From: Mesorhizobium kowhaii
GTDB taxonomy: Bacteria; Pseudomonadota; Alphaproteobacteria; Rhizobiales; Rhizobiaceae
Assembly: GCF_003253745.1 (NCBI RefSeq)
Contig: NZ_MZXV01000051.1
Location: forward strand, 248,001 to 312,000
Length of the DNA stretch: 64,000 nucleotides
Reading direction: 5' to 3'
Shown here in pieces: positions 26,515 through 36,184 of this stretch (position 1 is the first letter of the stretch; every line of letters begins with the position of its first letter). The notes under the pieces were generated by a model. That model searched no databases. It saw nothing but the letters and a program-made list of their open reading frames with translations, and was not told where the DNA came from. The position numbers and the translations under genes were made by a program.

Positions 26515-26802
26515 ATGTCCGTTGATGTCAAGACAGTGAAGCGCGTCGCGCGTCTCGCCCGCATTGCGGTGAGCGAAGAAGATGCCGAACGCATGACCGG
26601 CGAACTGAACGCCATCCTGGGCTTCGTCGAGCAGTTGAACGAGGTCGATGTTTCCGGCGTCGAGCCAATGACCTCGGTGACGCCGATGGAAATGAAGAAG
26701 CGCAGGGATGTCGTCACCGACGGCAACAAGGCCGCCGACATCGTTGCCAATGCACCGGCGACCGAAGAGAATTTCTTCCTCGTGCCGAAGGTCGTGGAGT
26801 AG
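26515..26802 (+). CDS. gatC: aspartyl/glutamyl-tRNA amidotransferase subunit C
   Basis: The product has 95 residues, the standard length. Motifs include [20 protein letters not shown] at the start, [25 protein letters not shown] in the centre, and the C-terminal [17 protein letters not shown]. GatC stabilises GatA within the GatCAB complex, which amidates Glu-tRNA(Gln) and Asp-tRNA(Asn). It is the first gene of the gatC-GNAT-gatA group. Confidence 0.95.
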   Translation: MSVDVKTVKRVARLARIAVSEEDAERMTGELNAILGFVEQLNEVDVSGVEPMTSVTPMEMKKRRDVVTDGNKAADIVANAPATEENFFLVPKVVE

Positions 26803-26809
26803 CGCGCCG

Positions 26810-27265
26810 ATGGCAATCGAGATCGCCATTGAAACGCCGCTGCAGGAAGACGTGCGCGGACTGGTCAACGAACTCAACGAAACGTTGCTCGAGCTGACAC
26901 CGCCGGAGCATTGCTACCACCTGACGGTCGAGCAGATGGCCGGTGAGGATACGACCGTCTTCATCGCCCGCGACAACGGCCTGGCCATCGGCTGCGGCGC
27001 GCTGAAGCGCCATGATGGCGCCATCGGCGAGGTCAAGCGTATGTACACGCGGCCTTCATATCGCGGCCTAAAGATCGGCGCCAGGATCGTCGAGCGGGTC
27101 GAGGCGCTGGCGCGCAATGAAGGGCTGAAGCGCCTGGTGCTGGAGACGGGCGATCGTCATCCCGCCGCGTGGACCGTCTACGAACGTGCCGGGTTTTCGC
27201 GCTGCGGCCCGGTGCTGGATTATCCCGATTCCGAGTGGTCGGTGTTTTACGAAAAGAGCCTTTGA
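26810..27265 (+). CDS. GNAT family N-acetyltransferase between gatC and gatA
   Basis: The product has 151 residues with ATG at 26810. The acetyl-CoA binding core reads [42 protein letters not shown] (about 75-116), followed by the final strand [16 protein letters not shown]. The stop overlaps the gatA start as TGATG, so it is co-translated with gatA. The substrate is unknown; a link to tRNA amidation is not implied by the domain itself. Confidence 0.85.
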   Translation: MAIEIAIETPLQEDVRGLVNELNETLLELTPPEHCYHLTVEQMAGEDTTVFIARDNGLAIGCGALKRHDGAIGEVKRMYTRPSYRGLKIGARIVERVEALARNEGLKRLVLETGDRHPAAWTVYERAGFSRCGPVLDYPDSEWSVFYEKSL

Positions 27266-28830
27266 TGAGCGACCTGACCCAGCTGACGATTTCGCAGGCC
27301 CGCGCCAAGCTGCGCGGCAAGGAAATCACCGCGACCGAGATCACCGAGGCCTATCTCGCGGCCATCGATCGCGCCAATCCGGCGCTCAATGCCTATGTCG
27401 CGGTGACCGGCGACAAGGCGCGAGACATGGCCAAGGCGTCCGATGCCAGGCTGGTCAAGGGCGAGGGCGGTGCGCTGGAAGGCATCCCGCTCGGCATCAA
27501 GGACCTGTTCGGCACCGAAGGCGTCCATACCCAGGCCTGCAGCCATGTGCTCGATGGGTTCAAGCCGCGCTACGAATCGACCGTTACCACCAATCTGTGG
27601 GCCGACGGCGCGGTCATGCTGGGTAAGCTCAACATGGACGAGTTCGCCATGGGCTCGTCCAACGAGACGTCCTACTACGGCCCGGTCATCAACCCGTGGC
27701 GGCGCTCGCGCCTCGACACGGTGGTGATGCCGACCACGCATCAGGGCGACGGCGGCTTCGTATCGGCCGGCGGCACCAGGACCGCGCGCAGCCTGGACAA
27801 TGCACAGCTGGTGCCGGGTGGTTCTTCCGGCGGTTCGGCAACCGCGGTCTCGGCCTTCCTGTGCGCCGGCGCGACGGCGACGGATACTGGCGGCTCGATC
27901 CGCCAGCCGGCGGCCTTCACCGGCACCGTCGGCATCAAGCCGACCTATGGCCGCTGCTCGCGCTGGGGCATCGTCGCCTTCGCCTCGTCGCTCGACCAGG
28001 CCGGGCCGATCGCCCGCGACGTGCGCGATGCCGCGATCCTGTTGAAATCGATGGCCTCGGTCGACCCGAAGGACACGACCTCGGTCGACCGGCTGGTGCC
28101 GGACTATGAGGCGGCGATCGGCAAGCCGATCAAGGGCATGAAGGTCGGCATTCCCAAAGAATACCGCGTCGACGGCATGCCCGAAGAGATCGAGGCGCTG
28201 TGGCAGAAGGGCATTGCCTGGCTGAAGGACGCCGGCGCCGAGATCGTCGATATTTCCTTGCCACACACCAAATACGCGCTGCCGGCCTATTACATCGTGG
28301 CGCCCGCCGAGGCTTCATCCAACCTCGCCCGCTACGACGGCGTCCGCTACGGGTTGCGCGTGCCGGGCAAGGACATCGTCGACATGTATGAAAAGACCCG
28401 CGCCGCCGGTTTCGGCCGCGAGGTCAAGCGCCGCATCATGATCGGCACCTATGTGCTGTCGGCCGGCTATTACGACGCCTACTATCTGCAGGCGCAAAAG
28501 GTGCGCAATCTGATCAAGCGCGACTTCGAGAATGTCTTCGCCGCCGGCGTCGATGTCATCCTGACCCCGGCGACACCATCCGCCGCTTTCGGCATCGCCG
28601 ACGAGGACATGGCCGCCGATCCGGTGAAGATGTATCTGAACGACATCTTCACCGTCACCGTGAACATGGCCGGCCTGCCAGGCATCGCCGTGCCCGCCGG
28701 GCTCGACGCCAAGGGCCTGCCGCTCGGCCTGCAGCTGATCGGCCGGCCGTTCGATGAGGAAACCCTGTTCCAGACCGCTGCGGTCATCGAGCAGGCGGCC
28801 GGCACATTTCAGCCGGAGAAGTGGTGGTAA
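27265..28830 (+). CDS. gatA: glutamyl-tRNA(Gln) amidotransferase subunit A
   Basis: The product has 521 residues. The amidase Ser-cisSer-Lys triad is present: Lys in [13 protein letters not shown] (about 78), then [38 protein letters not shown] (about 183-220). Bacterial GatA usually has about 485-495 residues. The extra length is mainly an insert at about 145-181 ([19 protein letters not shown] ... RSLDNAQ) just before the GGSSGG motif, seen also in rhizobial homologues as far as I recall. It supplies ammonia from glutamine to GatB. Confidence 0.95.
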   Translation: MSDLTQLTISQARAKLRGKEITATEITEAYLAAIDRANPALNAYVAVTGDKARDMAKASDARLVKGEGGALEGIPLGIKDLFGTEGVHTQACSHVLDGFKPRYESTVTTNLWADGAVMLGKLNMDEFAMGSSNETSYYGPVINPWRRSRLDTVVMPTTHQGDGGFVSAGGTRTARSLDNAQLVPGGSSGGSATAVSAFLCAGATATDTGGSIRQPAAFTGTVGIKPTYGRCSRWGIVAFASSLDQAGPIARDVRDAAILLKSMASVDPKDTTSVDRLVPDYEAAIGKPIKGMKVGIPKEYRVDGMPEEIEALWQKGIAWLKDAGAEIVDISLPHTKYALPAYYIVAPAEASSNLARYDGVRYGLRVPGKDIVDMYEKTRAAGFGREVKRRIMIGTYVLSAGYYDAYYLQAQKVRNLIKRDFENVFAAGVDVILTPATPSAAFGIADEDMAADPVKMYLNDIFTVTVNMAGLPGIAVPAGLDAKGLPLGLQLIGRPFDEETLFQTAAVIEQAAGTFQPEKWW

Positions 28831-28859
28831 GGATGTCGCTCGTCCGACGGGGGTGAGCG

Positions 28860-29657
28860 ATGTTCTTCTACCTTTCCAAGATATTCTGGTTCTTCATCCA
28901 GCCGCTCAACCTGACGATCTTCCTGCTGCTGGCCGGGCTGCTTGCCGCAATGATCGGCCGACGGCGGCTAGCGGCCACCGGCAGCGTGCTGGCGTTTCTG
29001 ATCCTTGCGCTGTCGGCTTGGACGTCGCTCGGCGCCATGATGCTCAATCCGCTGGAGGAGCGTTTTGCGCGCCCGTCGCTGCCGCAAAGGGTCGACGGCA
29101 TCGTCGTGCTTGGCGGCGGCTTCGAAGGCGCCATCAACCTGGTGCGCGGCGGCTATGAGCTGAACAGCGGCGGCGACCGGATGGTCGAGACCGCGATTCT
29201 CGCCCGGCGCTTTCCAACCGCCAAGGTGGTCGTCTCCGGCGGCACCGGCGAATTGTTCCTGGAAGGCGAGGGCGACGCCGCCACCGCGCCTCGTCTGCTC
29301 ACCGCACTTGGCGTGGCGGCCGATCGCCTGATCCTCGAAAACAAGTCCCGCAACACCTATGAGAATGCCGTCTTCACCAAGGCGCTGGTAACGCCGAAGC
29401 CCGGCGAGACTTGGCTGCTGGTGACCTCGGCCTTCCATATGCCGCGCGCCAAGGCGCTGTTCGACAAAGCCGGCTTTGCAACAATTCCCTGGCCGGTCGA
29501 CTATCGCACCACGGGGCGGGAAGGCATCGGCCTGTTCCGCGACAATCCCGCCGATTCGCTGCAGGCCACCACCATGGCCATCCGTGAATGGATCGGGCTT
29601 TTTGCCTACTGGCTGTCGGGCCGGATCGATCAACCCTTTCCAGGGCCTGGCGGCTGA
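28860..29657 (+). CDS. YdcF/SanA family membrane protein (DUF218)
   Basis: The product has 265 residues. Two N-terminal membrane segments (about 10-32 and 40-58) precede a DUF218 domain with VDGIVVLGGGFEG (about 80), KVVVSGGTGELF (about 122), ENKSRNTYENAVF (about 160) and LLVTSAFHMPRAKALFDKAGF. YdcF-type proteins act at the cell envelope, with ElyC and SanA as the studied relatives. The 3' end overlaps the convergent DUF599 gene by 28 nt. Confidence 0.85.
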   Translation: MFFYLSKIFWFFIQPLNLTIFLLLAGLLAAMIGRRRLAATGSVLAFLILALSAWTSLGAMMLNPLEERFARPSLPQRVDGIVVLGGGFEGAINLVRGGYELNSGGDRMVETAILARRFPTAKVVVSGGTGELFLEGEGDAATAPRLLTALGVAADRLILENKSRNTYENAVFTKALVTPKPGETWLLVTSAFHMPRAKALFDKAGFATIPWPVDYRTTGREGIGLFRDNPADSLQATTMAIREWIGLFAYWLSGRIDQPFPGPGG

Positions 29658-30349
29658 CCGATCACCGCCTGTCTGGCGGCCGAGAAGGACTGGCGCCGGA
29701 CCAGCACGGCGAGCAGCAACAGCGTCGACAGCACGAACACCGTGGGATCGACGAACCAGCCGAGATAGCCGATCGAGAAGAACACGCCGCGCAGGCCGGA
29801 ATTGAAATGCTTTCCGGCCAGCATGTTCATCTGCGCCGCACGCCAGACCGCCGTTTCGCTGACCGGATTGCGTGACGCTTCGCCATGCGGGATCGGCACC
29901 GCGCCGATCAGGATCGTGCAATAGTTGAACAGCCGGTACGCCCAGCCGAATTTGAAGAACGAAAACGCAAGGATCAGCACCAGCCCAAACACCTTTATCT
30001 GAAAGGCCGCGCGCGACGGGGCGCCGCCCAGGGGCAGATCGCTCAGCACTTCAAGAACCCGGTCGGATGCGCCGAGCAAGGCAAAGCAGCCGCCGATCGC
30101 GATCAATGAGCTGGAGGCGAAGAAGGCGGTTCCTTGTTGCAGGCCGCTCATGATGGCGGTGTCGACGATGCGGATCTCGCGTTCGGCCATGGTGCGCATC
30201 CAGGCTTGCCGCTGCGCATTCATCGCCGTCGTCAGCGATATCCGGCTGACCAGCTTGCCGTCGGAGGCAAGCGTGTGCAGCAGCCACGCGACGAGGAAGA
30301 AAGCCAGCGCCGCGAGATCGGCTGTCGAAAGATCGAGGGAATCGCCCAT
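29630..30349 (-). CDS. DUF599 family membrane protein
   Basis: The product has 239 residues with four predicted membrane segments (about 10-27, 75-93, 113-135 and 190-212). RQAWMRTMAEREIRIVDTAIMSGLQQGTAFFASSSL (about 47-82) and FKFGWAYRLFNYC are family-typical. The function is unknown. A 7-bp inverted repeat with 7-bp spacer (30352-30372) sits directly upstream of the ATG. Confidence 0.85.
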   Translation of the reverse strand: MGDSLDLSTADLAALAFFLVAWLLHTLASDGKLVSRISLTTAMNAQRQAWMRTMAEREIRIVDTAIMSGLQQGTAFFASSSLIAIGGCFALLGASDRVLEVLSDLPLGGAPSRAAFQIKVFGLVLILAFSFFKFGWAYRLFNYCTILIGAVPIPHGEASRNPVSETAVWRAAQMNMLAGKHFNSGLRGVFFSIGYLGWFVDPTVFVLSTLLLLAVLVRRQSFSAARQAVIGQPPGPGKG

Positions 30350-30351
30350 GG

Positions 30352-30372
30352 ACTGAATTTATCACATTCAGT
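30352..30372. promoter_or_regulatory. inverted repeat just upstream of the DUF599 gene
   Basis: ACTGAAT-ttatcac-ATTCAGT is a perfect 7-bp inverted repeat within the 180-bp divergent gap before the serine dehydratase gene. It lies 3-23 nt upstream of the DUF599 ATG. It could be an operator or an mRNA hairpin at the ribosome site; no further support is visible. Confidence 0.25.
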
Positions 30373-30530
30373 GCGATCGCTTCGATGTCCGGCAAAGAGC
30401 GATCGACAACCAATGTCGCTGCCGGAGCAAACAAGGTCGGCAGGCGCTGCGCCGCGATTGCCAAAAGAGCGGAAACATCCTGGGAATTCCTATATGTAGT
30501 CCTCGACGTGACTCCAGGAGACAACGCCGC

Positions 30531-31934
30531 GTGTTCCTTTCGGTTTTCGACCTGTTCAAGATCGGCATCGGCCCCTCGAGTTCGCACACGATGGGGCCGA
30601 TGACCGCTGCGGCGCGGTTTCTCGACGAGGTCGCGGGAAATGACTGGCCGCGTCCGGCGGGCGTCAAGGTCGACCGTCTCGCCGCCAGCCTGCATGGTTC
30701 GCTCGCCTATACCGGCATTGGTCATGGCTCGGATCGTGCTGTCATACTCGGCCTCGCCGGCCTGACGCCGCAGACTGTCGATCCCGATCAGGCTGATGGC
30801 ATTGCCAGCCGCATCACGGCGGAGAAGCGCATTTCACCGCCCGGGCACCCGTCCTATCGTTTCGACCCGGCCACCGATCTGGTGCTGGACCGCAAGACGC
30901 CGCTCACCGGCCACGCCAACGGCATGGCGTTCTACGCCTATGATTCCGGCGACCGTCTGCTGCTCAAGCGCATCTACTATTCGATCGGCGGCGGTTTCGT
31001 GGTTTCGGAAGAAGAGCTGCAGCGGATGAAGGCCAAGGGGTCGGTGACGACCGAAGGCAAGAAGGTGCCTTATCCCTTCAAGAACGCGGTCGAGATGCTG
31101 GCGATGGCCGGCAAAAGCGGCCTTTCCATCGCCGACATGAAGCGCGTCAACGAGGAATCGCAGATGTCGCGCGAGGAGCTCGACGCCGGCCTCGACGGCA
31201 TCTGGAGCGCCATGAAGGGCTGCATCGACCGTGGCCTGTCGCAGGATGGCATCATGCCGGGCGGGCTGAAGGTGCGCCGGCGGGCACGCATGCTGCACGA
31301 CAAGCTGCAGGAGCAATGGCAGCAGAACAAGCCCAATCCCTTGCTCGCCAATGACTGGCTGTCGATCTACGCCATGGCCGTCAACGAGGAGAACGCCGCC
31401 GGCGGCCGCGTCGTTACCGCGCCGACCAATGGTGCGGCTGGCACGCTGCCGGCGGTGCTGCGCTACTGGCTGCATTTCCATCCCGAGGCCGACCAGCCGA
31501 GCATCCGCGACTTCCTGCTGACGGCCGCAGCCGTCGGCGGCATCATAAAGACCAACGCCTCGATCTCCGGCGCCGAGGTCGGCTGCCAGGGCGAGGTCGG
31601 CTCCGCATCGGCGATGGCCGCGGCCGGCCTGTGCGCCGTCATGGGCGGCACACCCGAACAGGTCGAAAACGCCGCCGAGATAGCGCTCGAACACCATCTC
31701 GGCATGACCTGCGATCCGGTCGGCGGGCTGGTCCAGGTGCCTTGCATCGAGCGCAATGCGCTCGGCGCGGTCAAGGCGGTGACGGCTGCGTCACTGGCGA
31801 TCAAGGGCGACGGCATCCATTTCGTGCCGCTCGATGCGGCGATCGAGACCATGCGCCAGACCGGCCTCGACATGAACGAAAAGTACAAGGAAACCAGCCT
31901 TGGCGGGCTTGCCGTCAATGTCGTGGAGTGCTGA
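30531..31934 (+). CDS. sdaA: L-serine ammonia-lyase (single-chain, iron-sulfur type)
   Basis: The product has 467 residues. The GTG start at 30531 has AGGAG 10 nt upstream. The beta domain opens [21 protein letters not shown], and the alpha domain contains the Fe-S cluster region: [18 protein letters not shown] (about 343-360) and [19 protein letters not shown] (about 390-408), giving the three Cys ligands. The enzyme deaminates L-serine to pyruvate. Both domains are fused, as in E. coli SdaA. The final helical tail ends GLAVNVVEC. Confidence 0.94.
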   Translation: MFLSVFDLFKIGIGPSSSHTMGPMTAAARFLDEVAGNDWPRPAGVKVDRLAASLHGSLAYTGIGHGSDRAVILGLAGLTPQTVDPDQADGIASRITAEKRISPPGHPSYRFDPATDLVLDRKTPLTGHANGMAFYAYDSGDRLLLKRIYYSIGGGFVVSEEELQRMKAKGSVTTEGKKVPYPFKNAVEMLAMAGKSGLSIADMKRVNEESQMSREELDAGLDGIWSAMKGCIDRGLSQDGIMPGGLKVRRRARMLHDKLQEQWQQNKPNPLLANDWLSIYAMAVNEENAAGGRVVTAPTNGAAGTLPAVLRYWLHFHPEADQPSIRDFLLTAAAVGGIIKTNASISGAEVGCQGEVGSASAMAAAGLCAVMGGTPEQVENAAEIALEHHLGMTCDPVGGLVQVPCIERNALGAVKAVTAASLAIKGDGIHFVPLDAAIETMRQTGLDMNEKYKETSLGGLAVNVVEC

Positions 31935-32033
31935 GAGGCTCTGGGCACCACAGGCTTGGTATCTGGCTACTGGCACTGTGGAGAAGTCGATCAGGCCGTT
32001 GACGCATCCGCGCACCGGACTAAACCTTAAGCG

Positions 32034-32471
32034 ATGTCTCTCAATCTCATAAAACTCTGTGTCGGTTGCGACAGCGTCGAGGATCTCGAAGAGTGGATCG
32101 CCTTCCGCCTTGACGAGCGGCGGCGCTCCGGTGAGCCGGTCGAGCAGTATCACACGACACGCATGATGCCGACGCGCGGCGCCGAGGTTACCGATGGCGG
32201 TTCGCTCTACTGGGTGATAAAGGGCAATGTGCAGTGCCGCCAGTTGATCACCGAAATCCGGCCATTCACCGACGACGAGGGCATCGGCCGCTGCCATCTG
32301 ATCCTCGATCCACAAGTCGTGCGCACCGACTGGCAGCCGCGCCGGGCTTTTCAGGGCTGGCGCTATCTGAAACCGGCGGACGCGCCGGCTGATCTCGGCA
32401 AGGGCAAGGCCGGACTGATCGAGATGCCGCCGAAGCTCAGGCGCGAGCTTGCCGATCTCGGCCTGCTCTGA
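32034..32471 (+). CDS. DUF1489 family protein
   Basis: The product has 145 residues, soluble. The opening SLNLIKLCVGCDSVEDLEEW, the RGAEVTDGGSLYWVIKGNVQCRQ block and the QPRRAFQGWRYLKPADAPADL block are the family's conserved parts as I recall them. The family is largely alphaproteobacterial and of unknown role; some annotations link it to DNA-binding lysine-rich neighbours, but nothing in the sequence supports a specific function. Confidence 0.82.
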   Translation: MSLNLIKLCVGCDSVEDLEEWIAFRLDERRRSGEPVEQYHTTRMMPTRGAEVTDGGSLYWVIKGNVQCRQLITEIRPFTDDEGIGRCHLILDPQVVRTDWQPRRAFQGWRYLKPADAPADLGKGKAGLIEMPPKLRRELADLGLL

Positions 32472-32554
32472 CCCTCAGGAATCCAAGCGTCTGGCCCTCA
32501 ATGTTGCCTTAGGCAGGGCTTGCAAGCGGTGGAACAACGCCACATCTTGTTTTC

Positions 32555-33286
32555 ATGAGCGACAAGAAGCAGCCCGTGCCCGCAAGGGTCAATCCTGCGC
32601 CGGTCAAACCCCAATCCAATGCCGGCGAGATAGAAACCTTTGTTCGGCAGGCAAGGACGCTGGCTGCGTCGGCGACGGGTTCGGGCAGGCTGATCCTTTC
32701 GCTCGACGCGACGATGAGCCGCCAGCCGACCTGGGATCTGGCCTGTGAGCTGCAGGGCCAGATGTTCGATGCCGTCGGCAAGGCCGGAACCCTCAGCGTC
32801 CAACTGGTCTACTTTCGCGGCCTGGGCGAGTGCCGTTCGTCCGCTTTCGTGACCGATACCAATGCCTTGAAGCAACTGATGACGCGAATCGAATGCCGCA
32901 GCGGCAACACCCAGATCGGCAAGGTGCTGGCGCATTCGCTGAAACAGACGGCCAAGGCCAAGGTCAATGCGCTGGTCTATATCGGCGATGCGATGGAAGA
33001 GAACATCGACGATCTGGCGGAAAAGGCCGGCAGCCTCGGCCTGCATGGCGTACCTGTCTTCGTCTTCCAGGAAGGTCATGATTCCGGCGCAGAAAAGGCG
33101 CTTAAGGAAATCGCGCGGTTGTCCAAAGGGGCTTGGTTCCGATTTGATCGGCGGGCTGCCGCGACTCTGGCAGGACTGCTTTCGGCGGTTGCCGTGTTTG
33201 CAACCGGCGGGCTGAAGGCGCTCGAGGCCAGAGGCAGGCCGGAAGACCGGCTGATGATCGAGCATCTGCGGGGTGGCGGGGACTGA
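32555..33286 (+). CDS. VWA-domain protein coupled to a J-domain protein
   Basis: The product has 243 residues with no signal peptide, so it is cytosolic. LILSLDATMSRQPTW (about 46-60) matches the DxTxS variant of the MIDAS metal site, and ALVYIGDAMEENIDDL (about 140-155) fits the fourth strand of a von Willebrand A fold. KGAWFRFD and a C-terminal helix follow. Its TGA overlaps the next ATG (TGATG at 33284-33288), so it is co-translated with a membrane J protein. The substrate or partner is unknown. Confidence 0.75.
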   Translation: MSDKKQPVPARVNPAPVKPQSNAGEIETFVRQARTLAASATGSGRLILSLDATMSRQPTWDLACELQGQMFDAVGKAGTLSVQLVYFRGLGECRSSAFVTDTNALKQLMTRIECRSGNTQIGKVLAHSLKQTAKAKVNALVYIGDAMEENIDDLAEKAGSLGLHGVPVFVFQEGHDSGAEKALKEIARLSKGAWFRFDRRAAATLAGLLSAVAVFATGGLKALEARGRPEDRLMIEHLRGGGD

Positions 33287-33984
33287 TGGGCGCAATCATC
33301 GCATTGGTAGCATTGCATTTGGTGCTTCTCGGCGCGGCCACGATCTTCCTCCGCGCCGACCCAGCAAAATTGGCCAGCAGCATGAAGACACTCGGGCCGG
33401 TCCTTCTGGGGCTGGTCGGCATCGCTATGGTTGTGGTCGGGCGCGAAGGCATCGGCGGCATAATTCTGTCGGCGGCAATCGCCTGGTATGGTTCCATGCG
33501 GATGAAGCGGCCGACGGCAAAGCTCGCACCGGGCAAGCGTTCGACGGTGCGCACCGCAGCACTCGAAATGGAACTCGATCACGATACTGGCGGCCTTGAA
33601 GGACTGGTCCTGGCTGGCCGCCACGAAGGCAAGATGCTTGGCGCGATGGGGCTGGCGGAATTGCAGCATCTCTACCGCGAACTCTCCGGCGATCCGGAGA
33701 GTGGGCAACTGCTAGAGACGTATCTTGACGGCAGATTTCCCGTCTGGCGCAAAAACGCTGAGACGAACGGTGGCGAAGGGCTGGGTGTTGCGCCAGGTCC
33801 GGGCGCCATGACTAAGGAGGAGGCCTACAAGGTCCTTGGTCTTGAAGCGGGGGCCGCCGCGGCGGATGTCCGCAAGGCGCACCGCCGCCTGATGCAGCGC
33901 CTGCACCCCGATGTCGGTGGCACGTCTTTCCTGGCGGCGCGGATCAATGAAGCCAAGGACGTCTTGCTCTCCAATCACAATTAG
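33286..33984 (+). CDS. membrane-anchored J-domain (DnaJ-like) protein
   Basis: The product has 232 residues. Hydrophobic segments at about 2-22 and 38-66 anchor the N-terminus. A linker precedes the C-terminal J domain (TKEEAYKVLGLEAGAAAADVRKAHRRLMQRLHPDVGG), with the HPD motif at about 207 that stimulates DnaK. J domains at the C-terminus behind membrane helices resemble Tim14/DjlC-type co-chaperones. It is translationally coupled to the VWA gene, pointing to a two-protein unit. Confidence 0.85.
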   Translation: MGAIIALVALHLVLLGAATIFLRADPAKLASSMKTLGPVLLGLVGIAMVVVGREGIGGIILSAAIAWYGSMRMKRPTAKLAPGKRSTVRTAALEMELDHDTGGLEGLVLAGRHEGKMLGAMGLAELQHLYRELSGDPESGQLLETYLDGRFPVWRKNAETNGGEGLGVAPGPGAMTKEEAYKVLGLEAGAAAADVRKAHRRLMQRLHPDVGGTSFLAARINEAKDVLLSNHN

Positions 33985-34031
33985 TTCTCCTTCGACGCAG
34001 AATTTTTCCGGGAGATAACCTCCACGCCGTC

Positions 34032-35474
34032 CTACTGCTGGACGGCGTAGCACTCGATGTTCTTCTTCTTCAACGCGGTACAGGCCTTCCAGGCAGCGGT
34101 CTTCGAACCAAAGCCGCCGAAGCGGGCGCGGTAATAGGTGACGCCGTCCTTGTCGAAGGCGATGGTGAAGCCGGACGCGTCGGCCAGCACCTTGGGTGCC
34201 TGCTTGGTGGTTTTGTCGAGGAACGCCTGGGCTTCCGACTGCTTCGGCGACGAGGCAACCTGGATGGCCCAGCCCGACGGCACCGACGCGGTGTTGACAG
34301 GGTCGACAGTCGGCGTCGGCGCCGGTGTCGGTTCGGCATAGGCCGCCACGACCTGGGCCGTGGCCACCTGAGGCGCCGATACGATGACGGCCTTGACCTT
34401 CCTGGTCTTGACGACGGGGGCAGCCTCTTCGCTTTGCTCGCTCTGCGCGGTGCTGTCTTCCGCTACAGTGGCGTCTTCGGCAACGGTGGCATCGTCCTGG
34501 GTCGCATCATCCTGCGCCACCACCGGCTTGTCGTCCGGCGTCGGCGCGTCGTGCTTGGGCAGCAGCACCTTGGCAAGGGCTGTGATCGGGTTGCTGCCGC
34601 CGGCCTTGGCGACCAGATCGCCACCGCCGCGGGTTGATGCCCGCGGCATATAGGTGTTGATCAACGTGGCCATCTGGTTGTCGCGGCTGCCGCCGGAGGT
34701 GCCGCCCATGACCACGCCGACGATGCGACGATTGCCGTCGGAAACCGACGAGACGAGATTGAAGCCGGAGGCGCGGGTGTAGCCGGTCTTGATGCCGTCG
34801 ACGCCCTTGATGCGTCCCAGCAGACGGTTGTGGCCGTTGATGCGCTGACGCCCGTAGAGAAAGGAGCGCTGCGAGAAATAGCCATAGTACTGGGGAAAAT
34901 GCTCTCGCAGCGCGATGCCGAGCGTTGCCATGTCGCGAGCGGTGGTGAACTGGCCGGGGTCTGGCAGGCCATTGGCGTTTCGGAACACGGTGCCGTTCAT
35001 GCCCAGCGCCCGCGCCTTTGCCGTCATCATGCGGGCGAAATTGGTTTCATTGCCGCCGAGCATTTCGCCGAGCGCGGTCGCCGAGTCGTTCGCCGACTTT
35101 GTGACCATCGACAGGATGGCGGTCTCGACCGTGACCGAACCGCCTGCCTTCACGCCGAGCTTCGTCGGCGGCTCGGCTGCGGCATGGGCCGAAAACACAA
35201 CTTGCGAGTTCCTGCTGATCTTGCCCTTCGCCAGCGCCTCGAAGGTCAGGTAAAGCGTCATCATTTTGGTCAGCGAAGCCGGATAGCGCCTGCCGTTAGC
35301 ATCCGCGGAGTACAGCACCTTGCCAGTCTTGGCGTCCACGACAATGGCCGCCTGCCTCGCCGCCAGTGATGAAGCAACGTCACCGCAGACGAACGTCAAC
35401 GCCAGGGCGAAGATCATCATCGTTTTGAGAGGGGAGGTGGATTTGGAAACGATGCCCAACAACGCCTTACGCAC
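34032..35474 (-). CDS. D-alanyl-D-alanine carboxypeptidase with SPOR domain
   Basis: The product has 480 residues. GTG at 35474 with AAGGGA 7 nt upstream is chosen; an open frame to 35540 lacks such a site. A membrane-spanning signal lies at about 18-39. Active-site motifs are SLTK (Ser67, Lys70), SAN in KSANDSATALGEM (about 125) and KTGYTR (about 231). A Thr/Ala/Glu-rich linker leads to a C-terminal SPOR domain (about 400-480: GWAIQVASSPKQSEAQAFLDK). Penicillin-binding S11 enzymes trim peptidoglycan; SPOR directs proteins to the division septum. It has low-complexity repeats (DDATVAEDATVAED). Confidence 0.9.
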   Translation of the reverse strand: MRKALLGIVSKSTSPLKTMMIFALALTFVCGDVASSLAARQAAIVVDAKTGKVLYSADANGRRYPASLTKMMTLYLTFEALAKGKISRNSQVVFSAHAAAEPPTKLGVKAGGSVTVETAILSMVTKSANDSATALGEMLGGNETNFARMMTAKARALGMNGTVFRNANGLPDPGQFTTARDMATLGIALREHFPQYYGYFSQRSFLYGRQRINGHNRLLGRIKGVDGIKTGYTRASGFNLVSSVSDGNRRIVGVVMGGTSGGSRDNQMATLINTYMPRASTRGGGDLVAKAGGSNPITALAKVLLPKHDAPTPDDKPVVAQDDATQDDATVAEDATVAEDSTAQSEQSEEAAPVVKTRKVKAVIVSAPQVATAQVVAAYAEPTPAPTPTVDPVNTASVPSGWAIQVASSPKQSEAQAFLDKTTKQAPKVLADASGFTIAFDKDGVTYYRARFGGFGSKTAAWKACTALKKKNIECYAVQQ

Positions 35475-35671
35475 TGGTACTTCCCTTGGATTCTTCGTTG
35501 CGTTGGAGGCGGCGAAGGGTCCTGCCTCACTTCCAGCCAAAGCTACCGGGGCAGCGTTACCAATCCGTTTATGGTAACCGCCGCGTTCACCATTTTCTTC
35601 CGGCTTGAAGCTCTCTTTATTCGATTTTTAGCCATTGACTGCGCAGGCGGCGTCTGAACGCCGGCGAAATG

Positions 35672-35713
35672 TTGACTTTTGTGCGGCGCACAATATATTA
35701 GAGTGCATTGCAC
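35672..35713 (+). promoter_or_regulatory. phasin promoter with two GTGC-N3-GCAC operator-like sites
   Basis: TTGACT (35672-35677) and TATATT (35694-35699) are 16 bp apart and form a good sigma-70 promoter. GTGCGGCGCAC (35681-35691) fills the spacer, inside the longer palindrome TTGTGCGGCGCACAA, and GTGCATTGCAC (35703-35713) lies near the start point. Centres are 22 bp (two helix turns) apart. The TGC-N3-GCA core resembles reported sites of the PHA repressor PhaR, which controls phasin genes. Confidence 0.6.
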
Positions 35714-35759
35714 AAGGGCGCCCCGAAGAAGGACGCTTCAACCCAAGGGAATGCGTGAA

Positions 35760-36089
35760 ATGACCCAGACCTATGAGGACTTCAGCAAATACGGCAAAGA
35801 GTTTGCCGATACCGGATTGAAGAGCTTCGCTTCGCTCTCCAAGGGCGCGCAGGCGATCGCCACCGAAGCTGGTGAATACACCAAGAAGAGCTTCGAAGCC
35901 GGCAGCGCCGCCGTCGAGAAGATGTTTTCGGCCAAGTCGCTGGAAAAGGCGATCGAGATCCAGTCCGACTATGCCAAGCAATCCTATGAGGCGTTCGTCG
36001 CCGAGGCCACCAAAATTGGCGATCTCTATGCCGAACTCGCCAAGGAAGCCTACAAGCCGTTCGAATCGGTCGTTGCCAAGGCGAAGTAA
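35760..36089 (+). CDS. phasin family protein (polyhydroxyalkanoate granule-associated)
   Basis: The product has 109 residues. ATG at 35760 follows AAGGGA by 9 nt. The protein is helical and amphipathic, with the phasin-2 layout: FSKYGKEFADTGLKSFASLSKGAQAIATEAGEYTKKSFEAGSAAVEKM, then KAIEIQSDYAKQSYEAFVAEATKIGDLYAELAKEAYKPFE. Such proteins coat PHA granules and influence their size. It has its own promoter and terminator and so is monocistronic. Confidence 0.9.
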   Translation: MTQTYEDFSKYGKEFADTGLKSFASLSKGAQAIATEAGEYTKKSFEAGSAAVEKMFSAKSLEKAIEIQSDYAKQSYEAFVAEATKIGDLYAELAKEAYKPFESVVAKAK

Positions 36090-36155
36090 TTTCGCCCGGG
36101 CGAATTAAATTCGCCTGATGTGACCCAGATCCGGCCCTTTGGGCCCGGGACAAAG

Positions 36156-36184
36156 CCCGGCCGCGGAAGCGTGGCCGGGTTTTT
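36156..36184 (+). terminator. intrinsic terminator of the phasin gene
   Basis: CCCGGCC (36156-36162) pairs with GGCCGGG (36173-36179) across a 10-nt loop, followed by five T (36180-36184). Confidence 0.8.
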
